Of a DNA stretch of 64,000 nucleotides, positions 33,301-41,397 are shown one piece after another. The notes below the pieces were generated by a model. The model saw only the letters and a list, made by a program, of their open reading frames with translations. It was not told the origin of the DNA and searched no databases. The stretch spans positions 1-64,000 of the forward strand of contig CAZSFZ010000003.1 of the NCBI GenBank assembly GCA_964606385.1, given 5' to 3'. The stretch's first letter is position 1. The number at the start of each line of letters is the position of its first letter. The position numbers and the translations under genes were made by a program. This stretch comes from Aquincolibacterium sp964606385. GTDB lineage: Bacteria > Omnitrophota > Omnitrophia > Omnitrophales > Aquincolibacteriaceae.

Positions 33301-36300
33301 CTATAAGTAAGCGCATCCGAACGGTTAAACACTAAAGATGCGTTATTGGTGATATTCCCAAGCACGGAACCTGAGGCGGCACCGGCGCCAATCTGAAGCG
33401 TGCCACCGCTGATCGTGGTCCCGCCCGCATAAGTGTTGTTTCCGCTTAACACAAGTGTTCCAGCGCCATCCTTGATGAGAGCCCCGTTGCTGATCACTCC
33501 GGAAACGGCCGTATTCCCCGTGCCATCGGCCGTGAGCGTGAAGCCTCCATTATCGACACTGCCCGCCACAGTAAAAGTATTACTGCTGTTATTCAGCCAT
33601 GTCTGCGCCGCACCCAGCACCACATCGTTATTCATCGTCAGTGCACCGGCGCCGGCGTTGATCGTCACGCCCCCCGCGTTGATCGTGAGCGTATTCCCCG
33701 CCGCGATGCTCACCGCACTCGTTGCCGTCCCCCCCTGCAGGGTCAGGCTGTGGATCGTGAAATCCTGCCCCAAGGTCGTCGCAAAACTTCCTGCGCCATC
33801 GGCGTAAAAGTAAACATCCGTATTAGATGCCGGGATCGCTCCGGTATCGACCCCGCCGCTTTGCGTCGAATCCCAGTTGGTGGTATTGCCGACGGTTTTA
33901 GTATTCCACAGATGGTCCCCTTCACCGTCCGTCCACCACGCCGTGGCCGGACCATCCAAGGCGCCGGTGTAGGTCAGTTCGAGATTATGACCGGTCACCT
34001 GAATGCCGAAATACCCGTTGCTGAAAAATCCGGTAATAGGATTGTTATTGGTAAAATTACCCGTCGAAAGCGTGAACGCTGAGGCGGAAAAACCGGCAAT
34101 GCTTGTATCGGAGCTGGCAACGGTCCAGGTATAGTTTGAATATTTGTCAAAATTCACCACCGCTCCAGAGATACTGGCGGCATTCAATCCAGTGATGTCG
34201 ATCGTGAATTTGCTGCCGGCTGTGGCCGTTATGTTGAGGCTGCCCGAGGTGATGTTTTGCCAATCCCAGCCCGGATCAGAACCTTGCGTCCCATCAACTT
34301 TGTTGATTTCCCATTTATAGGTGCCTCCCCCGGCATAAGTTACATCTCCTACGCTTGTGAGCTTACCGGGGCTATTGCCGGGTGAAAGAACGCTCCCCGT
34401 TCCTATGGTAAGATTGCCAGAAACGGTTCCGCTCCCTTTTAGAGTTTGTCCGCTTGCTAAAATCAAATCGTCAGTGCCAGCTAATCCCGTCACATCAAGC
34501 GCTGCGCCTGAAGCGATGTTGATGGTCGGGGAACTAGCGATATTATTATTGGTTGCTCCGGACAACGCCAGAGTCCCCGCGCTCACGGTGGTCGTCCCAG
34601 TATAGGTGTTTGTTCCTGAGAGATGGAGCGTCCCGGCCCCGGATTTTGTAAGACCTACTGCCCCACCGCCAATGACTCCCCCTACTGTCAGAGTTCCACC
34701 ATTGACAGTTACCTGGCGGCCGGCGCTCATCGTCACCGCACCGGCCCCAAGATTAAGATTCTTGGTTCCCAGAAATGTGAAATCGCCATTCCAGGCCATC
34801 GGATAATCGATGGTTGTAATGTCGGCCCCGCTTGTGTTGTCAATCGTGCCCCCAGCAATCGTGAATGTTCCCGCTGCCGTGCCAAGGGCTTGCGCATTAT
34901 TGATGTTTAAAGTGCCTGCATTGATCTGAAAACCTCCCGTGAAAGTATTGGCTCCGCTTAATGTCAGTATTCCATCACCCGCCTTAGTAAACTTTCTGTT
35001 TTGTCCAGAATCACCAACAACTCCAGCCAGTGCCAGCGTGCTCGCGTTGACGGTAATGGTCCGGTTCGCGCCACTGATAGTTGCCGCTCCATTGATGGTA
35101 AGCGGGTTCGATCCCATAAAAGTGGGGCTGCCACCGCTCATGGTGAATGCATTCGCGATTGTGAGGGCACCGCCGGAGGTGTTATCAAAAGAAACTGCCG
35201 TTGCACCGCCAATGGTATATGTCCCGGATCCTAAGGCATTCACATGACCAATGTTCAGCAACCCGCCATTCGTATTGTGGGTGACGCCTCCGCTAAATGT
35301 GTTATTCCCGCTTAAAGTCAGTGTGCCAGCGCCTGCTTTGGTTAAAGTTCTGGAGGATCCATCTTCACCCACCGCCCCAGCCAGAGTAAGCGTGCTCGCG
35401 GTGACGGTAATGGTCCGGTTATTGCCGCTGATAGTTGTCGCTCCATTGATGGTAAGCGGGTTCGATCCCACAAAAGTGGGGCTGCCACCGCTCAGGGTGA
35501 ATGTATTCGCGATCGTGAGGGCGCTACCGGAGGTGTTGTCAAATGAATTGCTTCCACTCATAGTATACGTTCCAGAACCTAAGGCATTCACATGGCCGAT
35601 GTTAAGTCTTCCGCCGCTTGCATTGTGGGTGACACCTCCGCTGAAAGTGTTATTCCCGTTTAAGGTCAGCATTCCAGCACCTGCCTTGATTAAATCCCCA
35701 GACCCGCTGATAACGCGCTCATAGGCGAGATCGTCAGAGCGATTAAAGGCCAAGGTCGCATTATTTGTGATATCCCCGACCACAGAACCCGTTGTGCCTC
35801 CCGCACCAATCTGGAGTCTGCCCCCGCTGATTGTGGTGCTCCCGGCATAAGTGTTATTGCCACTCAAGATGAGAGTGCCCGTACCTTCTTTGGTGATTCC
35901 ATAAGAGTTACCACCATCACTCACGATACTGGAGACTGTGAGAGTGGCAACCCCAGATCCATTGTTAGTGGTAGTCCAGGTCTGGCTCGCACCAAGGACA
36001 AGACTGGCCACACTAATGGTATAAGTCCTAGAAGTAGCTGAAGGAATAGCCGCCGTGATGCCACTAGCTCCGACGGTCAAAATTCCACCGCCAGAGGCAA
36101 TTGCAAAAGCGGCTGCGCGATTGAATGTGATGCCAAGAAAATTCGCGTCAGCATTTATGGCAGCCGTAAGGCCAGCCGTACCGAAAGTAACAGTATCCGC
36201 ACCCAGAAAGGTCGGATTGATGTCGCCGGACCAGTTAGTCGCTGTGTTGATATTTGTATCTGCCACTCCTCCGCCCCCATCCCACGTAAAAGGAGCGGCA

Positions 36301-36365
36301 AAAGTGGGCGCGGGGGATCCCAAAAGAAGAGCCCCTATCGCTATCATGGATATGATTTTTCTCAT
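30315..36365 (-). CDS. Giant autotransporter 2 (type Va secretion, beta-strand-repeat passenger)
   Basis: 2016 aa. Signal peptide MRKIISMIAIGALLLG, cleavage near TFA-AP. The passenger (~25-1700) has the same repeat type (LTKAGAGTLTLSGNNTFSGG and variants) and again two modules, the second starting near residue 807 (AWWTDGEGDHLWN, NW). The translocator barrel (~1720-2016) aligns with autotransporter 1 along its whole length and ends in the same NTYYGTARYDF. A 118-residue unit occurs in tandem near residues 220-460, and another unit is repeated 335 residues apart in the second half of the passenger. Probably a surface beta-helix; ligand unknown. Confidence 0.93.
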   Translation of the reverse strand: MRKIISMIAIGALLLGSPAPTFAAPFTWDGGGGVADTNINTATNWSGDINPTFLGADTVTFGTAGLTAAINADANFLGITFNRAAAFAIASGGGILTVGASGITAAIPSATSRTYTISVASLVLGASQTWTTTNNGSGVATLTVSSIVSDGGNSYGITKEGTGTLILSGNNTYAGSTTISGGRLQIGAGGTTGSVVGDITNNATLAFNRSDDLAYERVISGSGDLIKAGAGMLTLNGNNTFSGGVTHNASGGRLNIGHVNALGSGTYTMSGSNSFDNTSGSALTIANTFTLSGGSPTFVGSNPLTINGATTISGNNRTITVTASTLTLAGAVGEDGSSRTLTKAGAGTLTLSGNNTFSGGVTHNTNGGLLNIGHVNALGSGTYTIGGATAVSFDNTSGGALTIANAFTMSGGSPTFMGSNPLTINGAATISGANRTITVNASTLALAGVVGDSGQNRKFTKAGDGILTLSGANTFTGGFQINAGTLNINNAQALGTAAGTFTIAGGTIDNTSGADITTIDYPMAWNGDFTFLGTKNLNLGAGAVTMSAGRQVTVNGGTLTVGGVIGGGAVGLTKSGAGTLHLSGTNTYTGTTTVSAGTLALSGATNNNIASSPTINIASGAALDVTGLAGTDDLILASGQTLKGSGTVSGNLTIGTGSVLSPGNSPGKLTSVGDVTYAGGGTYKWEINKVDGTQGSDPGWDWQNITSGSLNITATAGSKFTIDITGLNAASISGAVVNFDKYSNYTWTVASSDTSIAGFSASAFTLSTGNFTNNNPITGFFSNGYFGIQVTGHNLELTYTGALDGPATAWWTDGEGDHLWNTKTVGNTTNWDSTQSGGVDTGAIPASNTDVYFYADGAGSFATTLGQDFTIHSLTLQGGTATSAVSIAAGNTLTINAGGVTINAGAGALTMNNDVVLGAAQTWLNNSSNTFTVAGSVDNGGFTLTADGTGNTAVSGVISNGALIKDGAGTLVLSGNNTYAGGTTISGGTLQIGAGAASGSVLGNITNNASLVFNRSDALTYSGIISGVGTLTQSGAGTLTLAGLNTYSGATTINSGTLSISAGSGLGTAPGVATPGHLTFNGGTLEVSDTFTLNANRGIALTGAGTIDVDAAKTLTYSGIIAGGGSLTKTDTGTLTLGGANTFNGGLVINAGTVSATSNSSALGLGSVFLGATSGSADATLLGDNRTFANPITVQAGSAGNTLTIGNSGGTSAVFSGAMTLNNALTVNAGSPPGGSVQLSGALSGAGALTASGASVVILSGDNSAFSGGVTLSLGTTLNLNNATALGTGTFVINGGTLNRTGGSGATLTTHNAQLWNGDFTYTGSSQSLNLGTGAVTLGANRQVTVGGNTLTVGGSIGDSGSGYTLTKAGAGTLALSGINTFSGATTINAGTLSIAADSGLGAVPAAATPGHLTFNGGTLEASETFELHANRGIALTGAGTIDVDAAKTLTYNGIIAGAGSLTKTDTGTLVLGGVNTYSGATTITGGTIQINSSNAFGTGAGGVTNNATLDIGLITLNIGGAYTQGGAPSTLQAAIDGTASGSIVATGACTINAGDSLVLKVSSYIPENTSYTIVDGGGGAGIVAPAIIVVGNSRVTFIVTGTGSDLILKASRVGGGFAGDATNSNAEAVGLVLDAITNPTVDMSAVLNLLEGSSGAHVAAALDTMYPDVSAGLLEVSRALARQSFSMLSNRMGGARSAGFRNTGVSAGEILNGVGVWAQELGSHMRQDERKGIRGYKANLFGTTIGVDKLIDRHVRMGLAGSYGWARVNSKQPGSPSHDMDAFQAAVYGSFDSLNLCEARKLGKNSREAVRNQGDDFWYVDGMLAFTQNNYDSRREIWLTPANKRVAKADHYGQQYSTNFETGYTFTFEKTKNLEVTPFASLGYNFLYMNKYKEKGAGALNLTVDGEGYHQLEQGLGMKLAYPVVSKKMGTFIPSIKAAWLYDYIGDRFQTTASFAGGGLSFDTIGAKPAKNGMIFGAELAFLNKGNVTLTGNWDCEVKDQFLSNTYYGTARYDF
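31960..33240. repeat. Direct repeats 1005 bp apart inside autotransporter 2
   Basis: The segment around 31960..32230 recurs at 32965..33240 with high identity (for example TAGGTCAGGGTCTTGGCCGC at 32011 and 33016). It encodes the unit containing HLTFNGGTLE, ANRGIALTGAGTIDVDAAK and SLTKTDTGTL twice. Such repeats suggest passenger growth or variation by recombination. Confidence 0.8.
34995..35702. repeat. Tandem 354-bp repeat inside autotransporter 2
   Basis: Two copies in tandem: CGGTAATGGTCCGGTT occurs at 35051 and 35405, and the flanks match over most of the period. The 118-residue unit contains GGVTHN, NIGHVNALGSGTYT, SPTF.GSNPLTING and LTKAGAGTLTLSG. Ends are approximate. Confidence 0.8.
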
Positions 36366-36747
36366 TTCTAAGCAACACTCCGTATTTAAAAATATTAACT
36401 CAACTCTAACGGCCCAATACGCGTCGAACGTGGTCAGTGTACTCCTATACCACCTGCCGGGAAACTCTTATTAGATTATCGGCTATCGAGCCCAAAGCTT
36501 ATGACTAAACGAATCACTAGGCTTGTCTGAAGGCGTGGATTTGAAGCGGTAACCCTAAAGAAGAAGCGCGGAAAACATTCTGCAGATACACCTTCTGGAA
36601 AGATGCCTGGATCATTTTCACGATCTTTAGCTTAAAAAAACACCGTTGATCCCGAAAGCGTTAGAAGCGTCCGGGGAAAAAGGAATCTTTTCCACGGCCA
36701 GGAAGTCATGTCTGAAAAGCCTTGATCGCGTGTTGCGCCCGGTAGGA
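36366..36747 (-). promoter_or_regulatory. Upstream region of autotransporter 2 with shared block
   Basis: 382 bp without a gene. 36675..36728 is the counterpart of the block at 29241..29296 near autotransporter 1. The rest is a long leader of over 300 bp with no clear hairpin array or riboswitch pattern that I recognise. The block lies about 310 bp before the start codon here, but only about 165 bp before the start codon of autotransporter 1. Confidence 0.45.
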
Positions 36748-38652
36748 TCAATCGTTCAAAATGCAGGTGCGGTTCTTGCCTTCGGCTTTGGCCTTGAGGA
36801 GGGCATCCTGCGCGCGTTCGACGACTTTCTGGGGATTTTTTTCATTCGGCTGAAGGACGGAAACCCCGGCGCTGACCTTGACGGAAAGGGTTTTGTCCCC
36901 GGATTTGAAGGCGGAACGCTCGATGGTTTTGCGGATCCTCTCGGCGACGCCAAAAGTCGCGGTCGCGAGGTTATAACCCACCAGTAACACGATAAAAACG
37001 TCCTCGCCGTAACGGCCCGCGATGTCGGGCATCGCGCGCCCCTTGGTTCGGATCGAATCCAGGATCACGGAGGCCACGTGTTTTAGGACGTTGTCCGCCA
37101 TTTTGGCGCCGTGCTCTTCATTGAACTTTTTGAAGTCATCAATATCGAGCATAATCACAGAGAAGGGCTTGTGGAATGTCCGGGAGTAATTGAGCGCCTG
37201 GGACAGGAAGGTATTTACATAGCGCATGACATAAAGCCCTGTCAGCTCATCCCGCACCGCCAGGCTCAGGAAATACATCCTTTCCTTGTACTCCTGGATC
37301 TTCACGACCGCGAAAGAGATCAGAAAATAAGCTGCGATCAGAAAAAGAGGCGCCACCACTCCCGTCCAGATCCCGGCGTAGGAAAAAAGCAGGAAGGAGG
37401 CCAGGACCCAGATCCCCGCCATTACGAAAGCCATCAGCAGCGAAAAAACGCTCCGGAACGGGATCATCACGCTCATCGTCAGTAGCGCCACCAGCACCAG
37501 CGCCGCCGCAAACACATAAGAGTGGATCTTCCGGATGTACTGCCCGGTCAGGAGGGTATTGATGATATTCCCCAAAGCGCCGATCCCCGGGCTCGCGGAC
37601 TCGAGCGGCGTGATCTTGAAATCAGAGGCCGTCATCCCGATGACGCATATTTTATCCTTAAAATCCTTTTCGCCGAGCGGTGCGGCCTGTCCCTTGGAGA
37701 CTAACGCGTAGCTATTGAGCACATCGACGAACGGGTAATAGCCGGAAGCGGCATTCCAGCGTTGCGCCCAGTGGATCATGAGGTTGTTCTGTTCATCGCG
37801 CGGAAAATCGCAATCCTGGATCGTCGGCACGGGTTTCCCCAGATAATCATAAGCCACCCGGATCCCGAGATGCGGCACAAGCTGCTGGTTCAATTTGACG
37901 AACGGGAATATGCGGCGGACCACATGGTCGGGGTCCTGGTTGTAATTGATATGCCCGATCCCCTTGGCCTGTTCGCTATAGACCGGGGAGGATTGATTCA
38001 CGTAATAATAATTTTTGAAACCCTCGGATTCGAAGGAAATGGGAAGGTAAACATTCGAAGTTTTCTTGAACTCCTCAACAAGCGCTTGATCATCCTCGGG
38101 GGTCTCGGCATCCTGAGTAAAAAAAAGATTGAACACGATGGCCTTCGCGCCCCATTCCCGGAGGATGCGTGCGATCGCGGCGTAATACCGCTTGGGCCAC
38201 GGGAAAGGCCGGATGGCCTGCAGGCTGTTCCGGTCGATCCCGATATACACGACCGCAGGGTCGACCTTGGGAGAGGGCTGGTATTTCAGAAATTGATCGT
38301 AGAAATAATTGTCCAGGGAACGGAAGAAGGACGACCCTGAAAAGTTAAGGCACAGGGCCAGCACGAGGATAAAGCCGAGGATCTGGATCGTGCGCAGGGG
38401 GGTGAAGAAAAGGACCAACTGTCTCAAGGGCTCGGTCGCGTAGCCCTTCCGTTTTTTAACCAGACCTGCCGGCGCTTTTTCCATAGCCTCCCCAAAACGA
38501 TTATCCATATAAAGGAATTCGGGATAATTTACGACCATACTGGTCGAAAACTTATCTTTTTCCAAGAATTTTTTATTTTTAGAAAGTCCATGCTCTTTGC
38601 GAAGCTCTGGGGTATAATCCCGAACCTTTGAAGGGGTGCTGGTTTGCCACAT
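36748..38652 (-). CDS. CHASE2 sensor protein with degenerate GGDEF domain
   Basis: About 634 aa. A transmembrane helix (ILGFILVLALCLNF) is followed by an extracytoplasmic CHASE2 domain (DPAVVYIGIDRNSLQAI, 'FPWPKRYYAAI', 'AKAIVFNLFF'), then three to four helices and a C-terminal GGDEF fold (RDELTGLYVMRYVN, VIMLDIDDFKKFNEEHG). The signature loop is RYGEDVF where active enzymes have R-x-GG(D/E)EF, so second Gly and the catalytic acid are missing. It is probably inactive as a diguanylate cyclase and may be a c-di-GMP or GTP sensor. The start at 38652 is chosen because GGAAAGG lies upstream and it does not overlap the divergent gene; an open frame extends to 38820. It lies upstream of autotransporter 2. 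Confidence 0.85.
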   Translation of the reverse strand: MWQTSTPSKVRDYTPELRKEHGLSKNKKFLEKDKFSTSMVVNYPEFLYMDNRFGEAMEKAPAGLVKKRKGYATEPLRQLVLFFTPLRTIQILGFILVLALCLNFSGSSFFRSLDNYFYDQFLKYQPSPKVDPAVVYIGIDRNSLQAIRPFPWPKRYYAAIARILREWGAKAIVFNLFFTQDAETPEDDQALVEEFKKTSNVYLPISFESEGFKNYYYVNQSSPVYSEQAKGIGHINYNQDPDHVVRRIFPFVKLNQQLVPHLGIRVAYDYLGKPVPTIQDCDFPRDEQNNLMIHWAQRWNAASGYYPFVDVLNSYALVSKGQAAPLGEKDFKDKICVIGMTASDFKITPLESASPGIGALGNIINTLLTGQYIRKIHSYVFAAALVLVALLTMSVMIPFRSVFSLLMAFVMAGIWVLASFLLFSYAGIWTGVVAPLFLIAAYFLISFAVVKIQEYKERMYFLSLAVRDELTGLYVMRYVNTFLSQALNYSRTFHKPFSVIMLDIDDFKKFNEEHGAKMADNVLKHVASVILDSIRTKGRAMPDIAGRYGEDVFIVLLVGYNLATATFGVAERIRKTIERSAFKSGDKTLSVKVSAGVSVLQPNEKNPQKVVERAQDALLKAKAEGKNRTCILND

Positions 38653-38689
38653 CGCCCGCTTTCCTTTCCTTATGCATTGAGGAGCATCC

Positions 38690-39388
38690 ATGGCCATACA
38701 AGGCTGGTTTAAGTTCAAGAAAATAAGGCTTCTCCTGGCGTGGGGATCGATCCCTATTCTCATAATTTCGTCCCAGATGACCGACGCCACATTCCGCTGG
38801 GGCGTGATCCTCTTGATCATCGGGGAATTGATCCGCTTCTGGGCGCTTGGCTATATGGAACGCAAGGGCGAAAAACTCGCCATGAGCGGGCCCTACGCCT
38901 TCGTTCGTAATCCTCTTTATGTCGGTAATTTTTTTCTGGGGCTCGGCGTTGCCGTGATCGTCTGGAACTGGGTGATCGGGATCATCTTCCTGGTCGGGTT
39001 CCTGGGGATCTACACCGGAACCATCCTGGGTGAAGAAAAACATCTGCGGGAGATGTTCGGAAAAACCTATGACGATTACTGTAAAAATGTCCCTTCGTTC
39101 CTCCCGCGCCTGACCCCTTATAGAGCTCCCGAGAAGGATTCGTTTCAGTGGGGCCGCATCATCAAGCACCATGAGTACATCACGGTGCTCGGGATCATCC
39201 TCATGACCATCCTTATTCACCTTTACGATGACCTTTTCCTTTCCAAAGAACCCGTGGCGCACGAGATCCCGCTTATCATCGCGGCGGTGGCCGTGATCCT
39301 CATCCTCGTGTTGGAGCGGGTGTTTGTCAGCAAGCTTCACATCACATTCTTCGAACGCCTGCGCGAAAAACACACGCCCAAAAAATAA
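38690..39388 (+). CDS. Isoprenylcysteine carboxyl methyltransferase-like membrane protein
   Basis: 232 aa with five to six helices. The ICMT/PEMT signature is GPYAFVRNPLYVGNFFLGLG at ~66-85, followed by GEEKHLREMFGKTYDDYCKN near 115 with the conserved Glu and Tyr residues and 'VPSFLPRLTPY'. Such enzymes methylate small or lipid-like substrates with SAM; the bacterial substrate is unknown. A clear GAGGAG precedes the ATG. Its promoter region must overlap that of the divergent CHASE2-GGDEF gene (37 bp apart). Confidence 0.85.
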   Translation: MAIQGWFKFKKIRLLLAWGSIPILIISSQMTDATFRWGVILLIIGELIRFWALGYMERKGEKLAMSGPYAFVRNPLYVGNFFLGLGVAVIVWNWVIGIIFLVGFLGIYTGTILGEEKHLREMFGKTYDDYCKNVPSFLPRLTPYRAPEKDSFQWGRIIKHHEYITVLGIILMTILIHLYDDLFLSKEPVAHEIPLIIAAVAVILILVLERVFVSKLHITFFERLREKHTPKK

Positions 39389-39446
39389 TCTCCGTTTTCT
39401 TCACGATCTCCTCTCGGATATTTTTTCGCAGAAAAGCCGAAAAACG

Positions 39447-39476
39447 TTGACCCGGCCGCGTGAAAGAAAATATAAT
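39447..39476 (+). promoter_or_regulatory. Promoter of the homospermidine synthase gene
   Basis: TTGACC (39447..39452) and a perfect TATAAT (39471..39476) are 18 nt apart, 23 bp before the first start codon. Confidence 0.7.
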
Positions 39477-39498
39477 CTGAAAAAAATCACCGGAGAAC

Positions 39499-40956
39499 AT
39501 GATCATGCTGGAATTCAAACAGAAAGTCCTTCTTATCGGTTTCGGCTCCGTAGGCAAATGCACCCTGCCGATCCTTCTTAAACATGTCCGCATTCCCTAC
39601 AAGAACATCACGGTGCTCGACTTTGCCGACAAACGCAAGGAGCTCGCCCCTTGGATCCGCAAGGGCGTCCGTTATTCCCAGGAACGCATCAACCCCATCA
39701 ACATCGCCCGGACCCTTTCCAAGTATGTTTCTCCCGGAGGCATGATCGTCGACCTCTCCTGGAACATCGATTCGATCGACATGCTCTCGTGGTGCCATGA
39801 GAACAAGGTCTTGTATGTTAATACCTCCGTCGAAGAGTGGGACCCGTACGCCAATATCGACAAGAAAACGCCGCTCGAGAAATCCCTTTATTTCAAACAG
39901 ATGGAGATCCGCAAGATGACGGCGAAGTGGAACGACGGATGCACGACCGCCGTCCTTGACCATGGCGCGAACCCCGGCTTGATCAGCCATTTCACCAAGC
40001 AGGGCCTGATCGATATCGCCGAAAAATCGATGCATGACAAAACCACGTCCAAGCGGGACCGGAAAACCCTGGAGCATCTCGTCCGCGAGGAAAAATTCCA
40101 TCGCCTGGCGATGAAGCTCGGCGTCAAAACGATCCATATCAGCGAACGGGACACCCAGATCACGGATCAGCCCAAAGAAGTCGACGAGTTCGTCGGCACT
40201 TGGTCGATCGAGGGACTGCGCGAAGAAGCGATCTCCCCTTCCGAGATCGGGTGGGGCACGCATGAAAAAGAACTGCCGCCCCTTGCCACCGTGCCCGAAT
40301 ACGGCCCGCAGAACCAGATCTTCCTGTCCCAGATGGGGATGAACACCTGGGTGCGCTCCTGGGTCCCGAATTACGAGATCGTCGGCATGGTGATCCGTCA
40401 CGGCGAGGCGTTCTCGATCTCGGAGAAACTCACGGTGTGGCGGAACGGAAAAGCGGTTTACCGCCCGACCGTCCATTACGCTTACATGCCCTGCAATGAA
40501 ACGCTCGCCTCGGTCCATGAGCTCCGGTGCCGCAATTATGAGCTCCAGCCCAAATGCCGCATCATGTCGGATGAGATCATCAAGGGCGCGGACATCCTGG
40601 GGGCACTTATCATGGGCCACAAATACAACTCTTGGTGGACCGGAAGCATTCTCACGATCGACGAGGCCCGGGAACTCGTGCCGCACCAGAACGCGACCAC
40701 GATCCAGGTCGCGATCGGGATCGTCACCGCGGCCATGTGGATGATCGAGAACCCGGAAAAAGGCGTTTGCGTTCCCGACGATATTCCCCACAAAGGGGTC
40801 CTCGAGGTCGCCAAGCCGTACCTCGGAACTTTTGTTTCCGAAGCGAATGACTGGACTCCTTTTGAGAATTACCAGGTGTTCTTTCAGGAAAATCAGGGCG
40901 CGCACCTCGACAAAAAGAATTTCTGGGGTTTCAAGAATTTCCTGTTCAAACCCTAA
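39499..40956 (+). CDS. hss: Homospermidine synthase
   Basis: 485 aa, full length. The N-terminal Rossmann motif is LLIGFGSVGKCTLP near residues 10-23. Family stretches include MIVDLSWNIDS near 93, 'YVNTSVEEWDPY' near 110, and LDHGANPGLISHF near 155. The enzyme joins two putrescines (or spermidine and putrescine) into sym-homospermidine with NAD+ as a transient acceptor, in the cytoplasm. It therefore supplies a polyamine. ATG 39499 and ATG 39505 are both possible; GGAG lies at 39492. A cupin gene follows after 18 bp. Confidence 0.95.
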   Translation: MIMLEFKQKVLLIGFGSVGKCTLPILLKHVRIPYKNITVLDFADKRKELAPWIRKGVRYSQERINPINIARTLSKYVSPGGMIVDLSWNIDSIDMLSWCHENKVLYVNTSVEEWDPYANIDKKTPLEKSLYFKQMEIRKMTAKWNDGCTTAVLDHGANPGLISHFTKQGLIDIAEKSMHDKTTSKRDRKTLEHLVREEKFHRLAMKLGVKTIHISERDTQITDQPKEVDEFVGTWSIEGLREEAISPSEIGWGTHEKELPPLATVPEYGPQNQIFLSQMGMNTWVRSWVPNYEIVGMVIRHGEAFSISEKLTVWRNGKAVYRPTVHYAYMPCNETLASVHELRCRNYELQPKCRIMSDEIIKGADILGALIMGHKYNSWWTGSILTIDEARELVPHQNATTIQVAIGIVTAAMWMIENPEKGVCVPDDIPHKGVLEVAKPYLGTFVSEANDWTPFENYQVFFQENQGAHLDKKNFWGFKNFLFKP

Positions 40957-40974
40957 ACGCGCGAAGACCGCCCT

Positions 40975-41322
40975 ATGATCAAGAACAAAGCGTCTCAAGA
41001 GATCGAAAAGCGTGAAGCGATGCGCGGCGGCACCGGCTCCGTCACCCTCCGTCATTACTTCAAGCCGGAAGAGATCAAGGCCCGTACGCGTCTTTGCGCA
41101 GAACTCACGCTTCCTCCCGGAGCGAGCATCGGTACCCATGACCACACCGGAGAGGACGAGATCTATATCATCCAGAAAGGCCGGGGCCTCATGACCGACG
41201 GCGGCAAGGAATTCACCGTCACGGCCGGCGACGCGATCCTGACGGGCCAGGGCGCGTCCCACTCCATCAAGAACACGGGCCCGGAAGATCTCGTGGTCAC
41301 AGCCGTCATCATTAAGTATTGA
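40975..41322 (+). CDS. Small cupin-domain protein
   Basis: 115 aa, a single conserved-barrel domain. Metal-site motifs: GTHDHTGEDEIYII near 60-73 (G-x5-H-x-H-x4-E pattern in shortened form) and 'GDAILTGQGASHSIKN' near 90-105 with the last His. Cupins of this size act as isomerases, dioxygenases or small-molecule binding proteins. It sits in the transcription unit with homospermidine synthase, so a link to polyamine chemistry is possible but not shown. Confidence 0.85.
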   Translation: MIKNKASQEIEKREAMRGGTGSVTLRHYFKPEEIKARTRLCAELTLPPGASIGTHDHTGEDEIYIIQKGRGLMTDGGKEFTVTAGDAILTGQGASHSIKNTGPEDLVVTAVIIKY

Positions 41323-41397
41323 GATTAAAAAATTCACCTAAGACCCACCTCGCCTCGCAGGCGGGGTGGACCACTCCTACGAGGTGTGAGAGGTACC

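Noticed and set aside
22343..36365. CRISPR-like repeated arrays
   Set aside because: The repeats are degenerate, in frame and coding (beta-strand repeats of autotransporters); there are no regular spacers or cas genes.
36366..36747. c-di-GMP riboswitch upstream of autotransporter 2
   Set aside because: I looked for the conserved aptamer blocks because a GGDEF gene is adjacent; they are not present on either strand.
39487..41337. 616-aa open frame on the minus strand opposite homospermidine synthase and the cupin gene
   Set aside because: It is the antisense shadow of two clear genes in GC-rich codons and has no recognisable domain.
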